Below the pieces are notes generated by a model. The model saw nothing but the letters and a program-made list of their open reading frames with translations. It did not search any database and had not been told where the DNA came from. Both the position numbers and the translations under genes were made by a program. A stretch of DNA of 64,000 nt, taken from NCBI RefSeq assembly GCF_051014445.1, contig NC_135137.1:21825501-21889500 (forward strand), given 5' to 3'. This document shows, one piece after another, positions 1 to 15,600 of the stretch. Position 1 is the first letter of the stretch. The number at the start of each line of letters is the position of its first letter. The stretch comes from Colletes latitarsis. Lineage: Eukaryota; Arthropoda; Insecta; Hymenoptera; Colletidae.

Positions 1-3000
1 TTTAATTGACAGCTTCGGTGTGGTACCACATTACTACGTGATTCAAACCGGAAAAAACCCAGGATCTGGCCAACAAGCATGCGTAGAAGGCAAAATCATA
101 AGTCAGATGCGGGCATACCCCAGACCTAACCGGTGTTACCAACTAAAATATTGATCGAAACCAGATTTAATTGACTGTTTCAGTGTGGTACCACATTACT
201 ACGTGATTCAAACCAGAAATAAAACCAGGATCTGGCCAACAAGCATGCGAAAATTGCAAAATCATGTGCCAGATGCGGGTATAACCCAGACCTAACCCAG
301 ACCTAACCGGCGTTATCCTATAAAATATTGATCGAAACCAGGTTTAATTGAAAGCTTCAGTGTGGTGCCACATTACCACGTGATTCAAACACGAAAAAAC
401 CCAGGATCTGGTCAACAAGTATGCGAAAAAGGCAAAATCATAAGCCGGATGCGGGCATAACCCAGACCTAACCCAGGCCAATCCGGTGTTACCGTCTAAA
501 ATATTGATCGGAACCAGGTTTAATTGACTGCCTCAGTGTGGTACCACATTACTACGTGATTCAAACCAGAAATAAAACCAGGTACTGGCCAACAAGCATG
601 CGAAAACGGCAAAACCATTAGCCAGATGCGGGCATAACCCAGACATAACCCAGACCTAACCGGTGTTATCCTATAAAATATTGATCGAAACCAGGTTTAA
701 TAATCTGTTTCAGTGTGGAGCCACATTACAACGTGATTCAAACCAGAAAAAAACCCAGGATCTGGCCACCAAGTATGCGAGAAAGGCAAAATCATGAGCC
801 AGATGCAAGCAAAACTCAGACCTAACCCAGACCTAACCGGCGTTATCCTCTAAAATACTGATCGAATCCAGGTTTAATGGACTGTTTCTTTGTGGTACCA
901 CATTACTACGTTATTAAAACCCGAAAAAACCGAGGTACTGGCCAACAAGCATGCGAAAACGGCAAAACCATTAGCCAGATGCGAGCATAACCCAGACCTA
1001 ACCGGTGTTATCCTGTAAAATATTGATCGAAACCAGGTTTAGTAGTCTGTTTTAGTGTGTTACCGCATTACTACGTGATGCAAACCAGAAAAAACCTGGG
1101 ATCTGGCCAACAAGCATGCGTAGAAGGTAAAATCATGAGCCAGATGCGGGAATGCCCCACACCTAACCCATTCCTAACCGGTGTTACCTTCTTAAATATT
1201 GATGGAAACCACGTTTAATGGACTGTTTCAGTGTGGTACCACATTACAACGTGATTCAAACCAGAAAAAAACCCAGGAACTGGCCAACAAGCATGCGATA
1301 ATGGCGAAATCATAAGCCAGATGTGGGCATACCCCAGACCTAACCGGTGTTACCGACTAAGATATTGATCGAAACCAGATTCAATTGACTGTTTCAGTGC
1401 GGTACCACATTACTACGTGATTCAAACCAGAAATAAAACCAGGATCTGGCCAACAAGCATGCGAAGAAGGCAAAATCATGTGCCAGATGTGGGCATAACC
1501 CAGACCTAACCCTGACCTAACCGCTGTTATCCTATATAATATTGATCGGAACCAGGTTTAATTGACTGCCTCAGTGTGGTACCACATTACTACGTGATTC
1601 AAACCCGAAAAAACCCAGGATCTGGCCAACAAGTATGCGAAAAAGGCGAAATCATAAGCCAGATGCGGGCATAACCCAGACCTAACCCAGGCCAATCCGG
1701 TGTTACCGTCTAAAATATTGATCGGTACCAGGTTTAATTGACTGCCTCAGTGTGGTGCCACATTACTACGTGATCGAAACCAGAAAAAACCCAGGATCTG
1801 GACAACAAGTATGCGAAGAAGGCAACATCATGAGCCAGATGCGAGCATATCCCAGACCTAACCGCTGTTATCCTATATAATATTGATCGAAACCAGGTTT
1901 AATTGAATGCTTCAGTGTGGTGCCACATTACCACGTGATTCAAACTCGAAAAAACACAGGATCTGGTCAACAAGTATGCGAAAAAGGCAAAATCATAAGC
2001 CGGATGCGGGCATAGCCCAGACCTAACCCAGGCCAATCCGGTGTTACCGTCTAAAATATTGATCGGAACCAGGTTTAATTGACTGCCTCAGTGTGGTACC
2101 GCATTACTACGTGATTCAAACCCGAAAAAACCCAGGATCTGGCCAACAAGTATGCGAAAAAGGCGAAATCATAAGCCAGATGCGGGCATAACCCAGACCT
2201 AACCCAGGCCAATCCGGTGTTACCGTCTAAAATATTGATCGAAACCAGGTTTAATGGACTGTTTCAGTGTGGTACCACATTACAACGTGATTCAAACCAG
2301 AAAAAAACCCAGGAACTGGCCAACAAGCATGCGATAATGGCGAAATCATAAGCCAGATGTGGGCATACCCCAGACCTAACCGGTGTTACCGACTAAAATA
2401 TTGATCGAAACCAGATTTAATTGACTGTTTCAGTGTGGTACCACTTTACCACGTGATTCAGACCAGAAATAAAACCAGGATCTGGCCAACAAGCACGCGA
2501 AAATGGCAAAATCATGTGCCAGATGAGGGTATAACCCAGACCTAACCCAGACCTTACCGGTGTTATCCTATAAAATATTGATCGAAACCAGGTCTAAATG
2601 ACTGTTTCAGTGTGGTGCCACATTACTACGTGATTCAAACCAGAAAAAACCCAGGTTCTGGCTATCAAGTATACGAAGAAGCCAAAATCATGAGCCAGAT
2701 GCGGGCATAACCCAGACCTAACCGGTGTTATCCTATAAAATATTGAACGAAACTAGGTATAATTGTCTGTTTCAGCGTGGTACCATATGACTACGTGATT
2801 CAAACCAAAAAAAATCCGGGATCTGGCCAACAAGCATCCGTAGAAGGCAAAATCATGAGCCAGATGCGGGAATACCCCACACCTAACCCATTCCTAACCG
2901 GTGTTACCTTCTAAAATATTGATGGAAACCAAGTTTAATGGACTGTTTCGGTGTGGTACCACTTTACAACGTGATTCAAACCAGAAAACACCCAGGATCT

Positions 3001-6000
3001 GGCCAACAATTATGCGAAGAAGGCAAAATCATGAGCCAGATGCGGGCATGACCCAGACCTAACCCAGACCTAACCGGTGTTATCCTCTAAAATACTGTCC
3101 GAATCCAGGTTTAATTGACTGTTACTGTGTGGTACCACATTACTACGTGATTCAAACCCGAAAAAACACAGAATCTGGCCAACAAGCATGCGAAAATGAC
3201 GAAATCATGAGCCAGATGCGGGCATAACCCAGACCTAACCTAGACCTAACCGGTGTTACCGTCTAAAATATTGATCGAAACCAGGTTTAATAGTCAGTTT
3301 CAGTGTGTTACCGCATTACTACGTGATTCAAACCAGAAAAAACCCGGGATCTGGCCAACAAGTATGCGAAGAAGGCAAAATCATGAGCCAGATGCGGGCA
3401 TAACCCAGACCTAACCGGTGTTACCGACTAAAATATTGATCGAAACCAGATTTAATTGACTGTTTCAGTGCGGTACCACTTTACCACGTGATTCAAACAC
3501 GAAAAAACACAGGATCTGGTCAACAAGTATGCGAAAAAGGCAAAATCATAAGCCGGATGCGGGCATAGCCCAGACCTAACCCAGGCCAATCCGGTGTTAC
3601 CGTCTAAAATATTGATCGGAACCAGGTTTAATTGACTGCCTCAGTGTGGTACCACATTACTACGTGATTCAAACCCGAAAAAACCCAGGATCTGGCCAAC
3701 AAGTATGCGAAAAAGGCAAAATCATAAGCCGGATGCGGGCATAACCCAGACCTAACCCAGGCCAATCCGGTGTTACCGTCTAAAATATTGATCGGTACCA
3801 GGTTTAATTGACTGCCTCAGTGTGGTGCCACATTACTACGTGATCGAAACCAGAAAAAACCCAGGATCTGGACAACAAGTATGCGAAGAAGGCAACATCA
3901 TGAGCCAGATGCGAGCATATCCCAGACCTAACCGGTGTTATCCTATAATTTATTGATCGAAACCAGGTTTAATTGAATGCTTCAGTGTGGTGCCACATTA
4001 CTACGTGATTCAAACCAGAAAAAACCCGGGATCTGGCCAACAAGTATGCGAAAAGGGCAAAATCATGAGCCCGATGCGGGCATAACCCAGACCTAACCGG
4101 TGTTACCGACTAAAATATTGATCGAAACCAGATTTAATTGACTGTTTCAGTGTGGTACCACTTTACCACGTGATTCAGACCAGAAATAAAACCAGGATCT
4201 GGCCAACAAGCACGCGAAAATGGCAAAATCATGTGCCAGATGAGGGTATAACCCAGACCTAACCCAGACCTTACCGGTGTTATCCTATAAAATATAGATC
4301 GAAACCAGGTTTGAATGACTGTTTCAGTGTGGTGCCACATTACTACGTGATTCAAACCAGAAAAAACCCAGGTTCTGGCTAACAAGTATACGAAGAAGCC
4401 AAAATCATGAGCCAGATGCGGGCATAACCCAGACCTAACCGGTGTTATCCTATAAAATATTGAACGAAACTAGGTATAATTGTCTGTTTCAGCGTGGTAC
4501 CATATGACTACGTGATTCAAACCAAAAAAAATCCGGGATCTGGCCAACAAGCATCCGTAGAAGGCAAAATCATGAGCCAGATGCGGGAATACCCCACACC
4601 TAACCCATTCCTAACCGGTGTTACCTTCTAAAATATTGATGGAAACCAAGTTTAATGGACTGTTTCAGTGTGGTACCACTTTACAACGTGATTCAAACCA
4701 GAAAACACCCAGGATCTGGCCAACAATTATGCGAAGAAGGCAAAATCATGAGCCAGATGCGGGCATAACCCAGACCTCACCCAGACCTAACCGGTGTTAT
4801 GCTATAAAATATTGAACGAAACCAGGTATAATTGTCTGTTTCTTTGTGGTACCACATTACTACGTTATTAAAACCCGAAAAAACCCAGGATCTGGCCAAC
4901 AAGCATGCGTAAATGGCAAAATCATGTGCCAGGTGCAAGCATAACCCAGACCTAACCCAGACCTAACCAGTGTTATCCTCCAAAATATTGAGCGGAATCA
5001 GGTTTAAATGACAGTTTCAGTGTGGTGCCACATTACCAAGTGATCCAAACCAGAAAACACCCGGGCTCTGGTCAACAAGCATGCGAAGAAGGCAAAATCA
5101 TGAGCCAGATGCGGGCATATCCCAGACCAATCCGGTGTTACCGTCTAAAATATTGATCGGTACCAGGTTTAATTGACTGCCTCAGTGTGGTACCACATTA
5201 CTACGTGATTCAAACCCGAAAAAACCCAGGTTCTGGCTAACAGGTATACGAAGAAGCCAAAACCATGAGCCAGATGCGGGCATAACCCAGACCTAACCCA
5301 GACCTAACCGGTGTTATGCTATAAAATATTGAACGAAACTAGGTGTAATTGTCTGTTTCAGCGTGGTACCATATGACTACGTGACTCAAACCAGAAAAAA
5401 CCGGGATCTGGCCAACAAGTATGCGAAAAGGGCAAAATCATGAGCCGGATGCGGGCATAACCCAGACCTAACCGGTGTTACCGACTAAAATATTGATCGA
5501 AACCAGATTTAATTGACTGTTTAAATAAATAATAAATAATAACCCAGACCTAACCCAGACCTAACCGGTGTTATGCTATAAAATATTGAACGAAACTAGG
5601 TGTAATTGTCTGTTTCAGCGTGGTACCATATGACTACGTGACTCAAACCAGAAAAAACCGGGATCTGGCCAACAAGTATGCGAAAAGGGCAAAATCATGA
5701 GCCGGATGCGGGCATAACCCAGACCTAACCGGTGTTACCGACTAAAATATTGATCGAAACCAGATTTAATTGACTGTTTCAGTGTGGTACCACTTTACTA
5801 CGTGATTCAAACCAGAAATAAAACCAGGATCTGGCCAACAAGCATGCGAAAATGGCAAAATCACGTGCCAGATGAGGGTATAACCCAGACCTAACCCAGA
5901 CCTTACCGGTGTTATCCTATAAAATATTGAACGAAACTAGGTATAATTGTCTGTTTCAGCGTGGTACCATATGACTACGTGATTGAAACCAGAAAAAATC

Positions 6001-7390
6001 CGGGATCTGGCCAACAAGCATCCGTAGAAGGCAAAATCATGAGCCAGATGCGGGAATACCCCACACCTAACCCATTCCTAACCGGTGTTACCTTCTAAAA
6101 TATTGATGGAAACCAAGTTTAATGGACTGTTTCAGTGTGGTACCACATTACAACGTGATTCAAACCAGAAAAAACCCAGGATCTGGCCAACAATTATGCG
6201 AAGAAGGCAAAATCATGAGACAGATGCGGGCATAACCCAGAGCTAACCCAGATCTAATCGGTGTTACCGACTAAAATATTCATCGAAACCAGGTTTAATT
6301 GACTGCTTCGGTGTGGTACCACATTACTACCTGATTCACACACGAAAAAACCCAGGATCTGGCCAACAAGTATGCGAAGAAGGCAAAATCATGAGCCAGA
6401 TGCGGGCATAATCCAGACCCAACCCAGACCTAACCGGTGTTATCCTATAAAATATTGAACGGAACCAGGTATAATTGTCTGTTTCAGCGTGGTACCATAT
6501 GACTACGTGATTAAAACCAGAAAAAAACCCGGGATCTGGCCAACAAGTATGCGAAGAAGGCAAAATCATGAGCCTGATGCGGCCATAACCCAGACCTAAC
6601 CCAGACCTATCCGGTGTTATCCTGTAAAATATTGAACGAAACCAGGTATAATTGTCTGTTTCTTTGTGGTACCACATTACTACGTTATTAAAACCCGAAA
6701 AAACCCAGGTTCTGGCCAACAAGTATGCGAAGAAGGCAAAATCATGAGCCAGATGCGGGCATATCCCGGACCTAACCGATGTTACCCTATAAAATATTGA
6801 TCGAAACCAGTTTTAATTGAATGCTTCAGTGTGGTACCACATTACTACATGATTCAAACACGAAAAAAACCAGGCTCTGGTCAACAAGCATGCGAAGAAG
6901 GCAAAATCATGAGCCAGATGCGGGCATAACGCAGACCTAACCCAGACCTATCCGGTGTTATCCTGTAAAATATTGAACGAAACCAGGTATAATTGTCTGT
7001 TTCTTTGTGGTACCACATTACTACGTTATTAAAACCCGAAAAAACCCAGGATCTGGCCAACAAGTATGCGAAGAAGGCAAAATCATGAGCCAGATGCGGG
7101 CATATCCCGGACCTAACCCAGACCTATCCGGTGTTATCCTGTAAAATATTGAACGAAACCAGGTATAATTGTCTGTTTCTTTGTGGTACCACATTACTAC
7201 GTTATTAAAACCCGAAAAAACCCAGGATCTGGCCAACAAGTATGCGAAGAAGGCAAAATCATGAGCCAGATGCGGGCATAACCCAGACCTAACCCAGACC
7301 TAACCGGTGATTTCCTCTAAAATACTGACCGAATTCAGGTTTAACGGACTGTTTCTGTGTGGTACCACATTACTACGTGATTCAAACCCG
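1..7390. repeat. Satellite, mixed segment with local duplications
   Basis: About 43 monomers. Several multi-monomer segments recur nearby: the stretch around 2400-3100 returns around 4100-4760 (offset about 1.72 kb), and the type with ACCACGTGATTCAAAC followed by a GTCAACAAG variant recurs near 370, 1930 and 3480. No higher-order period as long as that seen after 7391 is evident here. It contains the 5282-5779 duplication described separately. Confidence 0.75.
5282..5779. repeat. Perfect 241-bp duplication around an A/T filler
   Basis: 5282-5522 and 5539-5779 read identically over 241 bp (constant offset 257). Between them lie about 16 bp of AAATAAATAATAAATA-type sequence (5523-5538) that belongs to no satellite monomer. 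The filler interrupts the monomer right after GACTGTTT, and the second copy restarts at ATAACCC. Identity over 241 bp in an array whose neighbours differ by several percent means the event is recent. Confidence 0.9.
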
Positions 7391-10300
7391 AAAAAACCCA
7401 GAATCTGGCCAACAAGCATGCGTAAATGGCAAAATCATGTGCTAGATGCAAGCATAACCCAGACCTAACCCAGACCTAACCGGTGTTATCCTCCAAGATA
7501 TTGATCGAAACCAGGTTTAAATGACTGTTTCAGTATGGTGCCATATTACTACGTGATCCAAACCAGAAAAAACCCGGGCTCTGGCCAACAAGCATGCGAA
7601 GAAGGCAAAATCATGAGCCTGATGCGGCCATAACCCAGACATAACCCAGACCTATCCGGTGTTATCCTGTAAAATATTGAACGAAACCAGGTATAATTGT
7701 CTGTTTCTTTGTGGTATCACATTACTACGTTATTAAAACCCGAAAAAACCCAGGATCTGGCCAACAAGTATGCGAAGAAGGCAAAATCATGAGCCAGATG
7801 CGGGCATATCCCGGACCTAACCGATGTTACCCTATAAAATATTGATCGAAACCAGTTTTAATTGAATGCTTCAGTGTGGTACCACATTACTACATGATTC
7901 AAACACGAAAAAAACCAGGCTCTGGTCAACAAGCATGCGAAGAAGGCAAAATCATGAGCCAGATGCGGGCATAACGCAGACCTAACCCAGACCTATCCGG
8001 TGTTACCGACTAAAATATTGATCGAAACCTGATTTAATTGACTGTATCAGTGTGGTACCAAATTACTACGTGATTCAAACCGGAGAAAAACCCAGGATCT
8101 GGCCAACAAGCATGCGATGAATGCAAAATCATGAGCCAGATGCGGGCATAACCCAGACCTAACGCAGACCTAACCGGGCTTACCCTCCAAAATATTGAGC
8201 GGAACCAGGTTTAAATGACTGTTTGGTGCCATATTACTACGTGATCCAAACCAGAAAAAACCCAGGATCTGGCCACAAGTATGCGAAGAAGGCAAAATCA
8301 TGAGCCAGATGCGGGCATATCCCACACCTAACCGGTGTTATCCCATAAAATATTGATCGAAACCAGTTTTAATTGAATGCTTCAGTGTGGTACCACATTA
8401 CTACATGATTCAAACACGAAAAAAACCAGGCTCTGGCCAACAAGCATGCGAAGACGGCAAAATCATGAGCCAGGTGCGGGCATATCCCAGACCTAACCCA
8501 GGCCTAACCGGTGTTATCCTATAAAATATTGAACGAAACCAGGTATAATTGTCTGTTTCAGTGTGGTACCATTTGACTACGTGATTAAAACCAGAAAAAA
8601 CCCGGGATCTGGCCAACAAGTATGCGAAGAAGGCAAAATAATGAGCCAGATGCGTGCATAACCCAGACCTAACGCAGACCTAACCGGTGTCACCGACTAA
8701 AATAATGATCGAAACCAGGTTTAATTGTCTGCTTCATTGTGGTACCACATTACTACGTGATTCAAACCAGGAAAAAAACCAGGATCTGGCCAACAAGGAT
8801 GCGAAGAAGGCAAACTCATGACCAGATGCGGGCATAACCCAGACCTAACGCAGACCTAACCGATGATACCGACTAAAATATTGATCGAAACCAATTTTAA
8901 TTGAATGCTTCAGTGTGGTACCACTTTACTACATGATTCAAACACGAAAAAACCCAGGATCTGGCCAACAAGCATGCGAAGAACGCAAAATCATGAGCCA
9001 GATGCGGGTATAACGCAGACCTAACCCAGACCTAACCGGTGTTATCCTCTAAAATATTGATCGAAACCAAGTTTAAATGACTGTTTCAGTGTGGTGCCAC
9101 ATTACTACCTGATGCAAACCAGAAAAAACCCAGGATCTGGCCAACAAGTATGCGAAGAAGGCAAAATCATGAGCCAGGTGCGGGCATATCCCAGTTTTAA
9201 CCGGTGTTATCCGCTAAAATATTCATCGAAACCAAGACAAATGGACTGTTTCAGTGTGGTACCACATTACTACGTGATTCAAACCAGAAAAAAAACCAGG
9301 ATCTGGCCAACAAGCACGCGAAGAAGGCAAAATCATGAGCCAGATGAGGGCATAACCCAGACCTAACCGGTGTTATCCTATAAATTATTGATCGAAACCA
9401 GGTTTAATTGAATGCTTCAGAGTGGTGCCACATTACCACGTGATTCAAACACGAGAACACCCAGGATCTGGCCAACAAGTATGCGAAAAAGGCAAAACCA
9501 TGAGCCCGATGCAGACATAACCCGGACCTAACCCAGACCTAACCGGTGTTATCCTGTAAAATATTGATCGAAACCAGGTTTAAATGACTGTTTCAGTGTG
9601 GTACCACATTACTACCTGATTCAAACACGAAAAAACCCAGGATCTGGCCAACAAGCATGCGAAAATGGCAAAATCATGTGCCAGATGCGGGCATAACCCA
9701 GACCTAACCCAGACCTAACCGGTGTTATCCTCTAAAATACTGTCCGAATCCAGGTTTAATTGACTGTTACTGTGTGGTACCACATTACTACGTGATTCAA
9801 ACCCGAAAAAACCCAGAATCTGGCCAACATGCATGCGAAAATGACGAAATCATGAGCCAGATGCGGGCATAACCCAGACCTAACCTAGACCTAACCGGTG
9901 TTACCGTCTAAAATATTGATCGAAACCAGGTTTAATAGTCAGTTTCAGTGTGTTACCGCATTACTACTTGATTCAAACCAGAAAAAACCCGGGATCTGGC
10001 CAACAAGTATGCGAAGAAGGCAAAATCATGAGCCAGATGCGGGCATAACCCAGACCTAACCGGTGTTACCGACTAAAATATTGATCGAAACCAGATTTAA
10101 TTGACTGTTTCAGTGTGGTACCACTTTACTACGTGATTCAAACCAGAAATAAAACCAGGATCTGGCCAACAAGCATGCGAAAAAGGCAAAATCATAAGCC
10201 AGATGCGGGCATAAACCAGACCTAAGTCAGACCTAAACGGTGTTATCCTATAAAATATTGAACGAAACCAGGTATAATTGTCTGTTTCAGCGTGGTACCA

Positions 10301-12600
10301 TATGACTACGTGATTCAAACCAGAAAAAACCCGGGATCTGGCCAACAAGTATGCGAAGAAGGCAAAATTATGAGTCAGATGCGGGCATAACCCAGACCTA
10401 ACCCAGACCTAACCGGTGTTATGCTATAAAATATTGAACGAAACCAGGTATAATTGTCTGTTTCTTCGTGGTACCACATTACTACGTTATTAAAACCCGA
10501 AAAAACCCAGGATCTGGCCAACAAGCATGCGATGAATGCAAAATCATGTGCCAGATGCAAGCATAACCCAGACCTAACCCAGACCTAACCGGTGTTATCC
10601 TCCAAAATATTGATCGAAACCAGGTTTAAATGACAGTTTCAGTGTGGTGCCACATTACTAAGTGATCCAAACCAGAAAACACCCGGGCTCTGGCCAACAA
10701 GCATGCGAAGAAGGCAAAATCATGAGCCTGATGCGGCCATAACCCAGACCTAACCCAGACCTATCCGGTGTTATCCTGTAAAATATTGAACGACACCAGG
10801 TATAATTGTCTGTTTCTTTGTGGTACCACATTACTACGTGATTAAAACCAGAAAGAACCCGGGATCTGGCCAACAAGTTTGCGATGTAGGCAAAATCATG
10901 AGCCAGATGCGGGCATAACCCAGACCTAACCCAGACCTCACCGGTGATATCCTCTAAAATACTGACCGAATCAAGGTTTAACGGACTGTTTCTGTGTGGA
11001 GCCACATTTCTACGTGATTCAAGCCAGAAAGGACCCAGGTTCTGGCCAACAAGTATGCGTAGAAGGCAAAATCATGAGCCAGATGCCGGCATATCCCAGA
11101 CCTAACCCAGACCTAACCGGTGTCATCCTATAAAATATTGACCGAATCCATGTTTAATTGAATGCTTCAGTGTGTCACCGCATTACTGCGTGATTCAAGC
11201 CAGAAAAAACTCGGGATCTGGCCAACAAGCATGCATAAATGGCAAAATCATGTGCCAGATGCGGGCATAACCCAGATCTAACCTAGACCTAACCGGTGTT
11301 ACTGACTAAAATATTGATCGAAACCAGTTTTAATTGAATGCTTCAGTGTGTTACCGCATTACTACGTGATTCAAAACAGAAAAAACCCGGGATCTGGCCA
11401 ACAAGCATGCATAAATGGCATAATCATGTGCCAGATGCGGGCATAACCCAGACCTAACCCAGACCTAACCGGTGTTACTGACTAAAATATTGATCGAAAC
11501 CAATTTTAATTGAATGCTTCAGTGTGGTACCACATTACTACATGATTCAAACACGAAAAAAACCAGGCTCTGGCCAACAAGCATGCGAAGACGGCAAAAT
11601 CACGAGCCAGGTGCGGGCATATCCCAGACCTAACCCAGGCCTAACCGGTGTTATCCTATAAAATATTGAACGAAACCAGGTACAATTGTCTGTTTCAGTG
11701 TGGTACCAAAAGACTACGTGATTAAAACCAGAAAAAACCCGGGATCTGGCCAACAAGTATGCGAAGAAGGCAAAATCATGAGCCAGATGCGGGCATAGCC
11801 CAGACCTAACCCAGACCTAACCGGTGATATCCTCTAAAATACTGACCGAATCCAGGTTTAACGGACTGTTTCTGTGTGGTGCCACATTTCTGCGTGATTC
11901 AAACCAGAAAGAACCCTGGTTCTGGCCAACAAGTATGCGAAGAAGGCAAAATCATGAGCGAGTTGCGGGCATATCGCAGGCATAACCCAGACCTAACCGG
12001 TGTTATCCTCTAAAATACTGTCCGAATCCAGGTTTAATTGACTGTTACTGTGTGGTATCACATTACTACGTGATTCAAACCCGAAAAAACCCAGAATCTG
12101 GCCATCAAGCATGCGAAAATGGCGAAATCATAAGCCAGATGCGGGTATACCCCAGACCTAACCGGTGTTACCGACTAGAATATTGATCGAAACCAGGTTT
12201 AATTGTCTGTTTCAGTGTGGTACCACATTACTACGTGATTCAAATCAGAAAAAAAACCAGGATCTGGCCAACAAGGATGCGAAGAAAGCAAACTCATGCC
12301 CAGATGCGGGCATAACCCAGACCTAACGCAGACCTAACCGATGTTACCGACTAAAATATTGATCGAAACCAATTTTGATTGAATGCTTCAGTGTGGTACC
12401 ACTTTACTACATGATTCAAACACGAAAAAACCCAGGATCTGGCCAACAAGCATGCGAAGAACGCAAAATCATGAGCCAGATGCGGGCATAACGCAGACCC
12501 AACCCAGACCTAACCGGTGTTATCCTCTGAAATATTGATCGAAACCAGGTGTAATTGTCAGTTTCAGTGTGTTACCGCATTACTACGTGATTCAAACCAG
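7391..12600. repeat. Higher-order satellite block 1 (5210 bp)
   Basis: The block begins near a diagnostic variant monomer (CCCAGAATCTGG, then GTGCTAGATGCAAGC starting at 7439). Positions 7391-9610 match 12601-14820 at a constant offset of 5210 with very few differences. The later part matches at offsets 5220 and then 5385. The block end abuts the start of the next block, as expected for a tandem multi-monomer duplication of about 30 monomers. Confidence 0.85.
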
Positions 12601-15600
12601 AAAAAACCCAGAATCTGGCCAACAAGCATGCGTAAATGGCAAAATCATGTGCTAGATGCAAGCATAACCCAGACCTAACCCAGACCTAACCGGTGTTATC
12701 CTCCAAAATATTGATCGAAACCAGGTTTAAATGACTGTTTCAGTATGGTGCCATATTACTACGTGATCCAAACCAGAAAAAACCCGGGCTCTGGCCAACA
12801 AGCATGCGAAGAAGGCAAAATCATGAGCCTGATGCGGCCATAACCCAGACCTAACCCAGACCTATCCGGTGTTATCCTGTAAAATATTGAACGAAACCAG
12901 GTATAATTGTCTGTTTCTTTGTGGTATCACATTACTACGTTATTAAAACCCGAAAAAACCCAGGATCTGGCCAACAAGTATGCGAAGAAGGCAAAATCAT
13001 GAGCCAGATGCGGGCATATCCCGGACCTAACCGATGTTACCCTATAAAATATTGATCGAAACCAGTTTTAATTGAATGCTTCAGTGTGGTACCACATTAC
13101 TACATGATTCAAACACGAAAAAAACCAGGCTCTGGTCAACAAGCATGCGAAGAAGGCAAAATCATGAGCCAGATGCGGGCATAACGCAGACCTAACCCAG
13201 ACCTATCCGGTGTTACCGACTAAAATATTGATCGAAACCTGATTTAATTGACTGTATCAGTGTGGTACCAAATTACTACGTGATTCAAACCGGAGAAAAA
13301 CCCAGGATCTGGCCAACAAGCATGCGATGAATGCAAAATCATGAGCCAGATGCGGGCATAACCCAGACCTAACGCAGACCTAACCGGGCTTACCCTCCAA
13401 AATATTGAGCGGAACCAGGTTTAAATGACTGTTTGGTGCCATATTACTACGTGATCCAAACCAGAAAAAACCCAGGATCTGGCCACAAGTATGCGAAGAA
13501 GGCAAAATCATGAGCCAGATGCGGGCATATCCCACACCTAACCGGTGTTATCCTATAAAATATTGATCGAAACCAGTTTTAATTGAATGCTTCAGTGTGG
13601 TACCACATTACTACATGATTCAAACACGAAAAAAACCAGGCTCTGGCCAACAAGCATGCGAAGACGGCAAAATCATGAGCCAGGTGCGGGCATATCCCAG
13701 ACCTAACCCAGGCCTAACCGGTGTTATCCTATAAAATATTGAACGAAACCAGGTATAATTGTCTGTTTCAGTGTGGTACCATTTGACTACGTGATTAAAA
13801 CCAGAAAAAACCCGGGATCTGGCCAACAAGTATGCGAAGAAGGCAAAATAATGAGCCAGATGCGTGCATAACCCAGACCTAACGCAGACCTAACCGGTGT
13901 CACCGACTAAAATAATGATCGAAACCAGGTTTAATTGTCTGCATCATTGTGGTACCACATTACTACGCGATTCAAACCAGGAAAAAAACCAGGATCTGGC
14001 CAACAAGGATGCGAAGAAGGCAAACTCATGACCAGATGCGGGCATAACCCAGACCTAACGCAGACCTAACCGATGATACCGACTAAAATATTGATCGAAA
14101 CCAATTTTAATTGAATGCTTCAGTGTGGTACCACTTTACTACATGATTCAAACACGAAAAAACCCAGGATCTGGCCAACAAGCATGCGAAGAACGCGAAA
14201 TCATGAGCCAGATGCGGGTATAACGCAGACCTAACCCAGACCTAACCGGTGTTATCCTCTAAAATATTGATCGAAACCAAGTTTAAATGACTGTTTCAGT
14301 GTGGTGCCACATTACTACCTGATGCAAACCAGAAAAAACCCAGGATCTGGCCAACAAGTATGCGAAGAAGGCAAAATCATGAGCCAGGTGCGGGCATATC
14401 CCAGTTTTAACCGGTGTTATCCTCTAAAATATTCATCGAAACCAAGACAAATGGACTGTTTCAGTGTGGTACCACATTACTACGTGATTCAAACCAGAAA
14501 AAAAACCAGGATCTGGCCAACAAGCACGCGAAGAAAGCAAAATCATGAGCCAGATGAGGGCATAACCCAGACCTAACCGGTGTTATCCTATAAATTATTG
14601 ATCGAAACCAGGTTTAATTGAATACTTCAGAGTGGTGCCACATTACCACGTGATTCAAACACGAGAACACCCAGGATCTGGCCAACAAGTATGCGAAAAA
14701 GGCAAAATCATGAGCCCGATGCAGACATAACCCGGACCTAACCCAGACCTAACCGGTGTTATCCTGTAAAATATTGATCGAAACCAGGTTTAAATGACTG
14801 TTTCAGTGTGGTACCACATTCCTACGTGATTCAAACCGGAAAAAACCCAGGATCTGGCCAACATGTATGCGAAAAGGGCAAAATCATGAGCCAGATGCGG
14901 GCATAACCCAGACCTCACCCAGACCTAACCTATGTTATCCTATAAAATATTGATCGAAACCAGGTTTGATAGAGTGTTTCAGTGTGTTACCGCATTACTA
15001 CGTGATTCAAACCAAAGAAAACCCGGGATCTGGCCAACAAGCATGCGTAGAAGGCAAAATCATGAGCCAGATGCGGGAATACCCCACACCTAACCCATTC
15101 CTAACCGGTGTTACCTTCTAAAATATTGATGGAAACCAAGTTTAATGGACTGTATCAGTGTGGTACCACATTACTACCTGATTCAAACACGAAAAAACCC
15201 AGGATCTGGCCAACAAGCATGCGAAAATGGCAAAATCATGTGCCAGATGCGGGCATAACCCAGACCTAACCCAGACCTAACCGGTGTTATCCTCTAAAAT
15301 ACTGTCCGAATCCAGGTTTAATTGACTGTTACTGTGTGGTACCACATTACTACGTGATTCAAACCCGAAAAAACCCAGAATCTGGCCAACATGCATGCGA
15401 AAATGACGAAATCATGAGCCAGATGCGGGCATAACCCAGACCTAACCTAGACCTAACCGGTGTTACCGTCTAAAATATTGATCGAAACCAGGTTTAATAG
15501 TCAGTTTCAGTGTGTTACCGCATTACTACTTGATTCAAACCAGAAAAAACCCGGGATCTGGCCAACAAGTATGCGAAGAAGGCAAAATCATGAGTCAGAT

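Noticed and set aside
6336..6722. 128-codon minus-strand frame (and many similar 60-115 codon frames) in the satellite
   Set aside because: The peptide repeats with the monomer (MLAR.WVFSGFN.VV.WYH), starts and stops at monomer variants, and has no recognisable domain. It is a by-product of tandem repetition.
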